20,897 nt of DNA from Chitinophagales bacterium (GTDB lineage: Bacteria > Bacteroidota > Bacteroidia > Chitinophagales > UBA2359): positions 1-20,897 of the forward strand of contig JAHDIA010000011.1 of the NCBI GenBank assembly GCA_020631035.1, written 5' to 3'. Below the pieces are notes generated by a model that saw only the letters and a program-made list of their open reading frames with translations, did not search any database and was not told the DNA's origin. A program made the translations under genes and the position numbers. Below, in pieces: positions 1-6,636 of the stretch (positions are counted from its first letter, which is position 1; the number at the start of each line of letters is the position of its first letter).

Positions 1-1
1 T

Positions 2-40
2 GGTGATGTAAGTATTTTGGTATGTAAATACTATGTTTAA
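2..40 (+). CDS. Possible 3' end of an upstream gene (partial)
   Basis: One frame is open from the left edge and ends in a TAA at 38-40 that shares its last A with the ATG of the histidine kinase (a TAATG overlap). It would encode the last 12 residues, GDVSILVCKYYV. Such overlaps are usual within operons, so the kinase may be translationally coupled to a gene outside the window. Twelve codons are too few to show coding bias, and the other two plus-strand frames close at once. The call rests only on the overlap geometry. Confidence 0.25.
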   Translation, partial: GDVSILVCKYYV

Positions 41-1032
41 TGCAAAACTTTACTGAAGCCTACGAATTTCTAGTATCAATTTTTGGCGCAAGTCCTTTTG
101 GTATTATTGCTATTGATTTGGCTGGTGAAATTACTTTAATCAATCAAAAAGCAATAGACTTACTCAATATCCCATTAACACCCAACAAAGTAATAGATAG
201 GAATATTTTTGATTATTTAGGCAATATGGATGAGTTGGTTTCATCCCTTAATAGTAGTCTCAAAAAAGGAAGGCGTGCCTTTCAAATTGCAGAATTAGCA
301 TTGGACGACTGCTACCTTTCTATCCGTACCGAGCCAATTTTAAATGGCCAAACTATTATCATTGAAGACATTACCCAAAGGGTCAATGCCGAACGCTCTG
401 CTTTAAATGCCATACTAGAAGCACAAGAAAAAGAAAGACAGCGTTTGGCATCGGAAATACACGACGGACTTGGTCCGTTGCTTTCGACCATACGTCTAAA
501 AACCGAATCTTTAAAAGAGAGGCATCTGCAAAACCAACAATTCATGCAAGAACAAATTGGAGACATCATTGAATTGATAGATACAGTTGCCAGTGATACC
601 CGAGACATCTCACATGCCTTAAGTCCTGCTAGTTTGAGGAAATTAGGCTTGGTAGCTGCCCTTAGACACTTGTGTGAAAAAAACAATGAGAGTAGCAATA
701 TTCAAATAGATTTTTATGCCAATGAGCAAATAAAAAATTGTCACCTAGATGAACAAACCAAGCTCAACATTTACCGAATTGGACAAGAGTTACTCAACAA
801 TGCCATTAAATATTCACAGGCATCCCACATCTATTTACAATTGAGTTGTTACAACGACCATTTGTCACTTAGTATAGAAGATAACGGCAAAGGATTTCAA
901 GCAAACAATAATGATGGGAAAGGAATTGGCTTGAGCAATATAGAAACGAGAACTCAAGCAATGGGTGGAAATTTTGAAATAGATTCTCAAGTAGGTAAAG
1001 GAGTTTGTGCAAGCCTCAATGTACCGCTTTAA
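40..1032 (+). CDS. Soluble PAS-domain sensor histidine kinase (HisKA_3 / HATPase_c)
   Basis: Cytoplasmic two-component sensor kinase of the NarX/DesK/LiaS type, 330 residues with no membrane segment. An N-terminal PAS-like domain (about 8-115) would sense a soluble or internal signal. The HisKA_3 dimerisation helix carries the phospho-acceptor His141 in EIHDGLGPLL. The ATPase domain (about 235-330) shows the N box (ELLNNAIKYS, 250-259), G1 (EDNGKGF, 280-286) and G2 (GKGIGLSN, 293-300). It should autophosphorylate His141 and pass the phosphate to the response regulator that starts 21 bp downstream on the same strand. The ATG at 40 is the first in frame after a TAA at 25-27; no Shine-Dalgarno is seen, which is normal for Bacteroidota. 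The ligand of the PAS domain cannot be told from sequence. Confidence 0.93.
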   Translation: MQNFTEAYEFLVSIFGASPFGIIAIDLAGEITLINQKAIDLLNIPLTPNKVIDRNIFDYLGNMDELVSSLNSSLKKGRRAFQIAELALDDCYLSIRTEPILNGQTIIIEDITQRVNAERSALNAILEAQEKERQRLASEIHDGLGPLLSTIRLKTESLKERHLQNQQFMQEQIGDIIELIDTVASDTRDISHALSPASLRKLGLVAALRHLCEKNNESSNIQIDFYANEQIKNCHLDEQTKLNIYRIGQELLNNAIKYSQASHIYLQLSCYNDHLSLSIEDNGKGFQANNNDGKGIGLSNIETRTQAMGGNFEIDSQVGKGVCASLNVPL

Positions 1033-1053
1033 TAAAATCGTTAAAATAATACA

Positions 1054-1689
1054 ATGATAAAGATACTCATAGTAGATGACCATAAAATTTTTAGAGATGG
1101 ATTGGTTTCTATCTTTGAACAAACCCCTGACATAGCTGTTGTAGGAGAAGCTAGTAATGGTGCGCAGGTGCTAAATATACTAAGCACAACCCCCACTGAT
1201 GTTATTTTAATGGACATCAATATGGGACAAAGTGATGGCATTGGCACGACTCAAATTGTCAAAGAAAAATACCCGCAAACCAAGGTTTTGATGCTCTCTA
1301 TGCACAACGAAAGTGGGTTCATTGTCAAGTCAGTTGAAGCAGGAGCCGTTGGTTATCTTTTAAAAAATGCAGGCAAAGACGAAACCATTAGAGCCATCAA
1401 AGCTGTATATAATGGCGAAACTTATTACAGTAGTGAAGTATCCAGCAAACTACTTGCTCACATCAATCAACTAAATAAAAATAAAACAGGTGTTCGGCTT
1501 ACCAAAAGAGAAACTGAAATCCTCCAACTCATTGCTGAAGAGTATTCCAATCCCGAAATAGCCGAAAAATTGTTTATCAGTATTCGTACTGTAGACACTC
1601 ACCGTCGCAATTTACTAGAAAAACTAGGTGCCAAAAATACAGCTGGATTGGTCAAACATGCCATCAAAATAGGCTTATTAGATTTATAA
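1054..1689 (+). CDS. NarL/FixJ-family response regulator (receiver + LuxR HTH)
   Basis: DNA-binding response regulator, 211 residues, the usual length. The receiver domain (1-120) has the acidic pair Asp8-Asp9, phospho-acceptor Asp54 (ILMDINM), a Ser at 82 in the switch position and the conserved Lys104 (YLLK). A GerE/LuxR-type helix-turn-helix follows (about 147-205; LTKRETEILQLIAEE, then ISIRTVDTHRRNL). The gene lies 21 bp behind the histidine kinase, so they form one operon and almost certainly a cognate pair, the HisKA_3 plus NarL combination being standard. Its stop is only 11 bp from the stop of the convergent CorA gene, leaving no room for a separate terminator. The target regulon is unknown. 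Confidence 0.94.
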   Translation: MIKILIVDDHKIFRDGLVSIFEQTPDIAVVGEASNGAQVLNILSTTPTDVILMDINMGQSDGIGTTQIVKEKYPQTKVLMLSMHNESGFIVKSVEAGAVGYLLKNAGKDETIRAIKAVYNGETYYSSEVSSKLLAHINQLNKNKTGVRLTKRETEILQLIAEEYSNPEIAEKLFISIRTVDTHRRNLLEKLGAKNTAGLVKHAIKIGLLDL

Positions 1690-1700
1690 ACCCATCTATT

Positions 1701-2747
1701 TCAAATCCAATCTTTCTTTTTAAAATACCACAGTTGTCCCAAAAAAACCAAAATCATAATGCCCCACAAAAGAGGATAGGCAAGCGGCCAGTCCAATTCT
1801 GGCATATAGCGGAAATTCATCCCATAAACACCCGCTAAAAAGGTCAATGGAATAAATACTGCCGAGATAATCGTCAAGACCTTCATAATTTGGTTCATCT
1901 TAAATGACAATTCAGACAAATACAAATCTTGTAAACCATTGAGCAAGTCTCTTTTCGTTTCGACCATCTCTAGTATCTGATTGTTGTGATCTAGTAAGTC
2001 TCTCAGAAAAACCAAATTACTTTCTGATATATGTGGATTTTCCAATTTAATCATTCGCCCAATGGCTTCTCGAAAAGGCATAATTGTTTTTTTTATCAAC
2101 AAAACTTCCTTTTTCAAATAATGAATTTCTTGCTTGATACCCGCATCAGGTTCCTCTAGTATTTTGTCTTCCAAATCGTCAATCACATCCTCTATTTCGT
2201 CAATCACAACAAAGTAATGGTCTGCTACTACGTCCATCAGAGCATAAGCCAAATAGTCTCCTTCTTTCCGCCTAATTCGCCCTTTGTTGCTTTGTAATCT
2301 CTTCCGCACCGAAGCAAACAAATCGTCTTGGGTTTCCTTAAACGAAATCACCATATCCTTTCTAAAATAAATACCAATTTGCTCCTGTTTTACTTGCCTA
2401 TTTGCTAGATCAAAACTCAATGCTTTTAGGACCAAAAAATTACCCTGCTCAAATTCTTCAAATTTAGGTCTTTGATAAATGTCTGCTACGTCTTCAAGAA
2501 TAAGTGGATGTAAACCAAAATATTCACCAATTGCATTGATGACCTCTGTATTGTGCAAGCCCCTTATGTCATACCAATTAATTCCCTCTCTATTCGTGCC
2601 TATTTCCCCTATGCTTTGGTATTCTGTTTCTATTAAGTTCTCAACATTATAGATCAAATGATAAATTTCAACTTTATCTATTTTTTGCTCTCCTGTAAAA
2701 ACAGTTGTACCTGGTGGCAAATTGATATGATGTATTGTTCTATCCAT
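1701..2747 (-). CDS. corA: CorA-family Mg2+/Co2+ transporter
   Basis: Divalent-cation channel of the inner membrane, 348 residues from the ATG at 2747. The long N-terminal cytoplasmic domain includes an acidic coiled stretch (VIDEIEDVIDDLEDKILEE). Two C-terminal helices follow, roughly IISAVFIPLTFLAGVYG and LLWGIMILVFLGQLWYF, with the family signature YGMNF at the end of the first. The tail KKKDWI fits the basic C-terminus of the family. The open frame extends 7 codons upstream to a TTG at 2768, but the ATG is preferred because the minus strand carries GGAGG (complement of 2751-2755) 3 nt before it, a rare clear Shine-Dalgarno in this window. Co-oriented with, and 214 bp downstream of, the universal stress protein; converges on the two-component operon. 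Distinction from ZntB-type exporters is not certain. Confidence 0.92.
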   Translation of the reverse strand: MDRTIHHINLPPGTTVFTGEQKIDKVEIYHLIYNVENLIETEYQSIGEIGTNREGINWYDIRGLHNTEVINAIGEYFGLHPLILEDVADIYQRPKFEEFEQGNFLVLKALSFDLANRQVKQEQIGIYFRKDMVISFKETQDDLFASVRKRLQSNKGRIRRKEGDYLAYALMDVVADHYFVVIDEIEDVIDDLEDKILEEPDAGIKQEIHYLKKEVLLIKKTIMPFREAIGRMIKLENPHISESNLVFLRDLLDHNNQILEMVETKRDLLNGLQDLYLSELSFKMNQIMKVLTIISAVFIPLTFLAGVYGMNFRYMPELDWPLAYPLLWGIMILVFLGQLWYFKKKDWI

Positions 2748-2750
2748 AGA

Positions 2751-2755
2751 CCTCC
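2751..2755 (-). promoter_or_regulatory. Shine-Dalgarno site of corA
   Basis: The plus strand reads CCTCC, so the mRNA reads GGAGG followed by TCT and ATG. The spacing of 3 nt is short, but the site supports the ATG at 2747 over the upstream TTG at 2768. Confidence 0.5.
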
Positions 2756-2830
2756 AAGATACTGACAAAGATTTATATTTTTATTTTTTTTACTAGAAGC
2801 AAATGTTTGGTGCTTTGTCGCTACTTATTT

Positions 2831-2902
2831 GCCCGCTATCCATTTTTACTCCTCGTTCCGATAAAAATCGGAACTGTGGGGTAAACATTTCTATCGGGGC
2901 TA
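2831..2902 (-). repeat. Structured intergenic element, copy C (GATAG...AGCGGG type)
   Basis: On the minus strand the element begins CCCCGATAGAAATG and ends ATGGATAGCGGGC, so its ends can pair (CCCG with CGGG). Inside is a perfect 8-bp hairpin, GTTCCGAT-loop-ATCGGAAC (2855-2862 with 2867-2874, loop AAAA), with a further TTTAC/GTAAA pairing outside it. It lies between the stop of the universal stress protein and the start of corA and is read in the sense of both. Copies with the same end sequences are at 6419-6517 and 18575-18742. Confidence 0.6.
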
Positions 2903-2961
2903 TTTTATTTTGTTCAGTCGCATTCGCCGAAAACGTTTTTATTTCAGAATACTCATTGCAT

Positions 2962-3828
2962 TTAAGATTTCCTAAAAATCAATACTGGAACCAGCATTTT
3001 TTGTGCTATTTTAAGACTGGTATTGTATGAAAGTATTTTCTCAAAGGTATTTCTCTGCTTACTTGTCAAACACAAAAAATCATAAATCGTTGTAAACCCA
3101 CTAAATTCTAAATCCAAATACTTACTCATACTCAATCCCTTCTCTATTTCTTGCAAATTTAACTTTAAATCGTTTCCTGCAAATTGCTCCCAATCACACA
3201 ATGTTTGTTTTACTCTTTTTTTATCCTCTCCCAATAATTTATGAGATTTAAAATGCACTACATCTATCTCACACTTTTGCCCAACAAACCAATATTTCAA
3301 CTGCTCAAGATGTTCCAAATCTTCTTGCAAATACTCCGAAAGAAACAGCCATTTTTTTAAAGGATAAAAACGCTGAAAAGAAGGAATCAGCAAAATAGGG
3401 AGTTGTGTTTCATTGATTAATTCTTCAATGATTTGTTTGTTGCCATATTGATTTGCCAGATAATTCCCAATCACTATCATATCCAATGTCACCTCTTCCA
3501 AAATGGTCTCTATTCCTTCGACAATGTTCTCCTGGCTAACTCTGTCAATGGTCCAATTAATGGGCAAGGTTTCACCGGCAATCAGTTGTATTTTGGCTTG
3601 AATTTCGTGGATTCGGCCCAATTGTTTTTGGTCTAAATTCTTTAAATACTCTTGCACCTTATCTGCCAATAAATACTGAGATGTCGTAAACAACAATGGA
3701 GTTAAATCCTCTCGAACCAGGTGTAAGATGTGCAATTGTGCTCCTAATGATTGCGCTAATTCTGCTGCGTACAAAAGAGACTTTACTGCATCATTTTCAA
3801 AAGAGTTGATAAAAAGTAGGTGCTTCAT
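2962..3828 (-). CDS. Universal stress protein, two tandem UspA domains
   Basis: Cytoplasmic stress protein of 288 residues, about twice the length of a single UspA domain. The N-terminal half starts with the typical first strand and helix (MKHLLFINSFENDAV) and ends with the strand LPILLIPS. The second half closes with LVPVLIFRKS in the equivalent place, showing an internal duplication typical of Bacteroidota USPs. The nucleotide-binding pattern GxxGx9G(S/T) is degenerate in both halves (IGNYLANQYGN in the first), so ATP binding is doubtful. The start is the ATG at 3828; the frame runs six codons further to a TTG at 3846, but the ATG matches the family start. It is divergent from the sigma-factor gene and upstream of corA on the same strand, with structured element C between. 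Confidence 0.88.
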   Translation of the reverse strand: MKHLLFINSFENDAVKSLLYAAELAQSLGAQLHILHLVREDLTPLLFTTSQYLLADKVQEYLKNLDQKQLGRIHEIQAKIQLIAGETLPINWTIDRVSQENIVEGIETILEEVTLDMIVIGNYLANQYGNKQIIEELINETQLPILLIPSFQRFYPLKKWLFLSEYLQEDLEHLEQLKYWFVGQKCEIDVVHFKSHKLLGEDKKRVKQTLCDWEQFAGNDLKLNLQEIEKGLSMSKYLDLEFSGFTTIYDFLCLTSKQRNTFEKILSYNTSLKIAQKMLVPVLIFRKS

Positions 3829-4041
3829 AAAAGTGCTATTTGACAATAATATAATTGATTGTATAGATAAATAACGGGACTAGAGTAACCGAATAAGCTC
3901 CTTTTATTGCCTCTAATTCAAAAACTAGGTGATTTACCTATACAAAATTACGCTTTTTTACGCTTACACATTTCCTCTTATTGCCTCTACCTTTGAAGTA
4001 TCAAAACCAACAACAATAAATAACTAATAAAAAACTGAAGC
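3829..4041. promoter_or_regulatory. Divergent promoter region between USP and sigma-factor genes
   Basis: This 213-bp gap holds the 5' regions of two divergent genes. A direct repeat, TCCTTTTATTGCCTCTA (3899-3915) and TCCTCTTATTGCCTCTA (3973-3989), matches at 16 of 17 bases; the second copy runs into the -7 box of the sigma gene. A short inverted repeat AGGT-GATTT-ACCT lies between them at about 3928-3940. No coding potential is seen. Confidence 0.5.
3988..3995 (+). promoter_or_regulatory. Putative Bacteroidota -7 box for the sigma-factor operon
   Basis: TACCTTTG matches the Bacteroidota sigma-A -7 consensus TAnnTTTG exactly and lies 46 bp before the ATG of the sigma factor, a sensible leader length. 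No good TTTG -33 box is seen 19-20 bp upstream, so recognition by an alternative sigma factor, perhaps the encoded one, is possible. Confidence 0.35.
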
Positions 4042-4650
4042 ATGAAAACGAAAACAATTCAACACCAAATGAGCGATGCAGCAATCATTAAACTAATTGT
4101 TCAAGAAGGAAAAAACGAGCTTTTTGGCATCTTATACGGTCGTTACTATACAAAGGTATTGGGCAAAAGTCGTACGCTCTGTAAAAACGAAGAAGATGCT
4201 TTAGATATGACTCAAGATATATTTACCATTGCCTTGAGCAAACTCAGTACCTTTGAAGGTCGCTCTAGTTTTTCAACTTGGTTGTACCACATTACCTTTA
4301 ATCACAATATTTGTTTTTTACGCAAAAAGAAAAAGAGAAAATACTCAACATTAGATGACAAAATACAACTGGAAGACCACTCTTCAAGCTTGTATGAAGA
4401 CAAAGTAAAAAAAGAAGCCACTATAATAGATTTATTCAGCTTAATGGAAAGTCTAGACTTCGAAAACAAGGCTATTTTGTTATTAAAGTACAAAGAGAAC
4501 AAATCTATAGATGAACTTGCCACACTATACAACATCAAAAGCTCCGCCCTAAAAATGCGTTTGCTTAGAGCTAGAAAAAAACTTTTAAAGTTGTATCAGG
4601 CAAATATGTCTGTTGACAATGAAAACATACTCATTCAAGCTGTTGCCTAA
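4042..4650 (+). CDS. RNA polymerase sigma factor, ECF/sigma-70 family
   Basis: Transcription initiation factor of 202 residues with only regions 2 and 4, the layout of ECF (group IV) sigma factors. Region 2 spans about 25-95 and includes the -10 recognition helix motif DALDMTQDIFTIALSKLSTF and the FSTWLYHITFN segment, followed by a very basic stretch (RKKKKRK, 94-100). Region 4 (about 130-185) has the HTH SIDELATLYNIKSSALKMRL and the usual ending RARKKLLKLY. No anti-sigma gene with a recognisable zinc motif follows; the next gene, 21 bp downstream, is a tiny membrane protein that could be the partner. A direct repeat overlapping the putative promoter suggests dedicated control. The regulon is unknown. 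Confidence 0.9.
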   Translation: MKTKTIQHQMSDAAIIKLIVQEGKNELFGILYGRYYTKVLGKSRTLCKNEEDALDMTQDIFTIALSKLSTFEGRSSFSTWLYHITFNHNICFLRKKKKRKYSTLDDKIQLEDHSSSLYEDKVKKEATIIDLFSLMESLDFENKAILLLKYKENKSIDELATLYNIKSSALKMRLLRARKKLLKLYQANMSVDNENILIQAVA

Positions 4651-4671
4651 AACACTAAAACACCTTTACAA

Positions 4672-4941
4672 ATGAAAAAATCAGGTTTCACATTCATCAT
4701 TGTATTGCTTGGTTTGACCCTATTATTTTCCCTACTATTTGCCCCTTATCAACAATTGGCATTGGGCATAGTCACAGCAATTTTGGGCTATTTGTTGGGA
4801 ATTGGTCAAAACCCAAAACTAAAATATGCCAAACAGCATTTGCATCATACTCCAAGTGAAAGAGAGAAAATGCAAGCTACGCCAAGAATCGAACAATCAT
4901 TTCGACAGGCAGATAGCATTTGGATAGAAGTAAAAAAATAG
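4672..4941 (+). CDS. Small two-helix membrane protein, unknown function
   Basis: An 89-residue protein with two predicted membrane helices in its N-terminal half, about residues 5-23 (GFTFIIVLLGLTLLFSLLF) and 29-46 (LALGIVTAILGYLLGIG), then a polar, charged tail (HLHHTPSEREK onward) probably in the cytoplasm. It starts 21 bp after the sigma-factor stop on the same strand, so co-transcription is very likely. Position suggests a membrane anchor or sensor tied to the sigma factor, but no anti-sigma domain is visible and this is inference only. I do not recognise the family. Confidence 0.75.
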   Translation: MKKSGFTFIIVLLGLTLLFSLLFAPYQQLALGIVTAILGYLLGIGQNPKLKYAKQHLHHTPSEREKMQATPRIEQSFRQADSIWIEVKK

Positions 4942-4948
4942 AAATACC

Positions 4949-5084
4949 AAGTAAGTTGGTGAAGTCAATTTACTTGCTGACAAAACTGGTAGCGTTCAGA
5001 TGGAGCTAACCAAATAAAGTAAGTTGATGAAGCAATTTACTTGCTGACAAAATCGGTGACACTCAGATAGAGCTAGCCGATTTA
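4949..5084 (+). repeat. Two tandem 68-bp imperfect repeats, each with two hairpins
   Basis: Unit 1 (4949-5016) begins AAGTAAGTTGGTGAAG and unit 2 (5017-5084) begins AAGTAAGTTGATGAAG; similarity runs to the end of both. Each unit folds into a first hairpin AAGTAAGTTG-loop-CAATTTACTT and a second in which TGGT pairs with ACCA in unit 1 and CGGT with GCCG in unit 2. The T-A to C-G swap keeps the pair, which favours selection on RNA or DNA structure. No open frame of note crosses the repeat. It separates the sigma/membrane pair from the TerB-like gene. Confidence 0.7.
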
Positions 5085-5111
5085 TTCCCAAACCTTTTAA
5101 ATCTTGTTAAG

Positions 5112-5441
5112 ATGGTTCGTCAAATAGTTTATAGTTACAAAGAGTTTATGGCATACTTACTCATTTATGCCGCTTTTACCGATCTTGAAATGTCTGATGC
5201 CGAAAGTAGTCGTATTATAGACATTGTTGGAGAAGAAGATTTTGACCATATCTTAAAACTATTCAAGAAGCATTCCGACTACCAATCCATTAGATTTATT
5301 CAAGAACAAGCTCAGTATTATATACATTCTCGAACAGACAAAAAAAGTCTATTGGACGATATGCGTGAAATCATCTTGGCTGATGGAGAAATCAACCATC
5401 TCGAAGAAGAAGTCATTCGCATCATTGGAAAAATTTTATAA
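5112..5441 (+). CDS. TerB-like all-helical protein (tellurite-resistance/DjlA-type domain)
   Basis: A 109-residue protein, probably cytoplasmic, with no signal peptide or membrane segment. The pattern is that of a TerB/DjlA-like helical bundle: two acidic helix-turn segments about 65 residues apart, FTDLEMSDAESSRIIDIVG (22-40) and ILADGEINHLEEEVIRII (89-106), the latter with the ADGxIxxxE core that in TerB proteins can bind metal. Fold assignment is by pattern only. TerB-family proteins are linked to membrane and metal stress, which fits the MscS, CorA and USP neighbours. The ATG at 5112 is the only sensible start. The same-strand mscS starts 85 bp later beyond a strong hairpin. Confidence 0.62.
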   Translation: MVRQIVYSYKEFMAYLLIYAAFTDLEMSDAESSRIIDIVGEEDFDHILKLFKKHSDYQSIRFIQEQAQYYIHSRTDKKSLLDDMREIILADGEINHLEEEVIRIIGKIL

Positions 5442-5463
5442 AAAAAACAAATTACTTGTCAAA

Positions 5464-5504
5464 AGCCTTGTTTGGTAAAAGATCGTATTTCGTCAAACAA
5501 GGCT
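5464..5504 (+). terminator. Long perfect hairpin between the TerB-like gene and mscS
   Basis: AGCCTTGTTTG (5464-5474) pairs perfectly with CAAACAAGGCT (5494-5504) around a 19-nt loop. No T-run follows on the plus strand, so it is not a textbook intrinsic terminator; on the minus strand a mixed A/T stretch follows. It may stall or process the transcript, or shield the mRNA end of the TerB-like gene, 23 nt before the mscS start. Confidence 0.45.
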
Positions 5505-5526
5505 ACAACTAACAGCTCATTTTATT

Positions 5527-6390
5527 ATGTTTTTAACAGAATCTGCACCATTCAATGAAGTTCTTACAATGGATTACAAGCCATTGATTTTGTTTGGTAT
5601 CACCTTACTTCTTACTTTTTTGTTTGCCCGTTGGTTTGATCGTTTTTTCAAAAAATTTGTTTTGGACTCTAGTAGAGTCTTAGAGAATGACCCAACCAAT
5701 TATCAATTTTTACGACATTCTGTCATTGCGTTAATATACATTATAGGCACCATGTTGGCCATCAATATGGTGCCTTCTTTGCGTACACTTTCCACCTCAC
5801 TTTTGGCAGGTGCTGGTATTTTGGCAGTCGCAATTGGTTTTGCTTCACAAAAAGCATTCTCCAATATCATTAGTGGAATGTTTCTCATCATTTTTAAACC
5901 TTTTAGGGTCAATGAGTTTATCAGTATTGGCAATGATATTCAAGGAACCGTTGAAGATATCACCTTGCGTCATACTGTTGTAAAAAACTTGGAAAACAAA
6001 CGCATCATCATACCCAATTCCTATGTTAGTGATGCCGTAGTCGTCAACTCTAGTACCATCGACAAAAAAATATGCCGTCCTTTTTTTGTAGGTATTGCCT
6101 ACGATGCAGATTTAGACAAAGCAATGCAAGCAGTAATGGACGAAGCACAAAAACACCCATTGGTTATAGACAATCGCAGTGCTTTAGATATTGCCAACAA
6201 CCTCCCCATTGTCAATTGTAGGATTGTTGAACTTGGAGACTCTGCTATTACTCTCAAAGCTTGGGTTTGGACCAAAGACACAGCTGATGCATTAGAAGTA
6301 AATTGTGATTTGAATAAAGCCATTGTAGAGCGATTTAGAAAAGAAAACATCAGCATTCCTTTTCCACATCAAGAAATCATTATTAAATAA
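5527..6390 (+). CDS. mscS: MscS-family small-conductance mechanosensitive channel
   Basis: Inner-membrane channel that opens under membrane tension to release solutes on osmotic downshock; 287 residues, the size of E. coli MscS. Three N-terminal helices are visible: about 19-34 (LILFGITLLLTFLFAR), 62-82 and 92-124. The last is the Gly/Ala-rich pore helix (LLAGAGILAVAIGFASQKAF) running into FSNIISGMFLIIFKPF. The beta domain follows (FISIGNDIQGTVEDITLRHT, then NKRIIIPNSYV at 157-167), and the C-terminal alpha/beta part ends ISIPFPHQEI, a typical family ending. The ATG at 5527 is used; Met15 (MDYKPL) is an alternative start that would still keep all three helices. Structured element A lies directly downstream in the same sense. 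Confidence 0.93.
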   Translation: MFLTESAPFNEVLTMDYKPLILFGITLLLTFLFARWFDRFFKKFVLDSSRVLENDPTNYQFLRHSVIALIYIIGTMLAINMVPSLRTLSTSLLAGAGILAVAIGFASQKAFSNIISGMFLIIFKPFRVNEFISIGNDIQGTVEDITLRHTVVKNLENKRIIIPNSYVSDAVVVNSSTIDKKICRPFFVGIAYDADLDKAMQAVMDEAQKHPLVIDNRSALDIANNLPIVNCRIVELGDSAITLKAWVWTKDTADALEVNCDLNKAIVERFRKENISIPFPHQEIIIK

Positions 6391-6418
6391 ACCGACGAAG
6401 GAAAAAGCAAGCATATTT

Positions 6419-6517
6419 ACGCCCGATAGTAGTGGATAGCTCCCGATGCGAAGCAATTCGGGACTAGAAGCGGATAGCGGGGAGACGCCCACCCACGAAG
6501 CAGTCAACGTTCCGTCC
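6419..6517 (+). repeat. Structured intergenic element, copy A (GATAG...AGCGGG type)
   Basis: It starts TACGCCCGATAGTAGTGG, and the core ends AAGCGGATAGCGGGG; the ends pair (CCCG with CGGG). Inside is a hairpin TCCCGA-TGC-GAA-GCA-AT-TCGGGA (6441-6463). A tail GAGAC...ACGAAG...CGTTCCGT (6483-6515) matches, with changes, the tail of copy B at 18700-18742, so the unit is longer than the hairpin. It sits behind mscS in the sense direction. It resembles hairpin elements seen in many Bacteroidota genomes; whether it equals a named RNA family needs a covariance-model search. Confidence 0.6.
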
Positions 6518-6550
6518 CAAACATCAACACACATTATCATAAAAGTTTCA

Positions 6551-6567
6551 AAAAGGTGACACCTTTT
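6551..6567. repeat. AAAAGGTGACACCTTTT palindrome, copy 1
   Basis: AAAAGGTG-A-CACCTTTT is an 8-1-8 inverted repeat. The core AAAGGTGNCACCTTT recurs at 18749-18763 and 18805-18819. Here it lies 34 bp past the tail of structured element A and 5 bp beyond the T-run of the terminator of the minus-strand protease gene. It could act as a weak bidirectional terminator or as a binding site for a dimeric protein. Confidence 0.5.
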
Positions 6568-6571
6568 CAAT

Positions 6572-6601
6572 AAAAAAAGCCAGCACATAAATGCACTGGC
6601 T
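6572..6601 (-). terminator. Rho-independent terminator of the M36 protease gene
   Basis: Read on the minus strand, AGCCAGTGCA-TTTA-TGTGCTGGCT forms a 10-bp stem (two G-U pairs) at 6601-6578, immediately followed by a T-run (plus-strand A tract 6572-6577). It begins 35 bp after the TAA at 6637, a classical position and structure. Confidence 0.8.
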
Positions 6602-6636
6602 TTGGAATATATATTTATTTAAAATGAGGTTTAGAA

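Noticed and set aside
2803..3030. 75-codon plus-strand frame
   Set aside because: It overlaps the end of the universal stress protein on the other strand and the hairpin element C; the protein has no pattern of a real family.
4949..5084. CRISPR-like array
   Set aside because: Only two units, with similarity across the entire 68 bp and no distinct spacers; no cas genes nearby.
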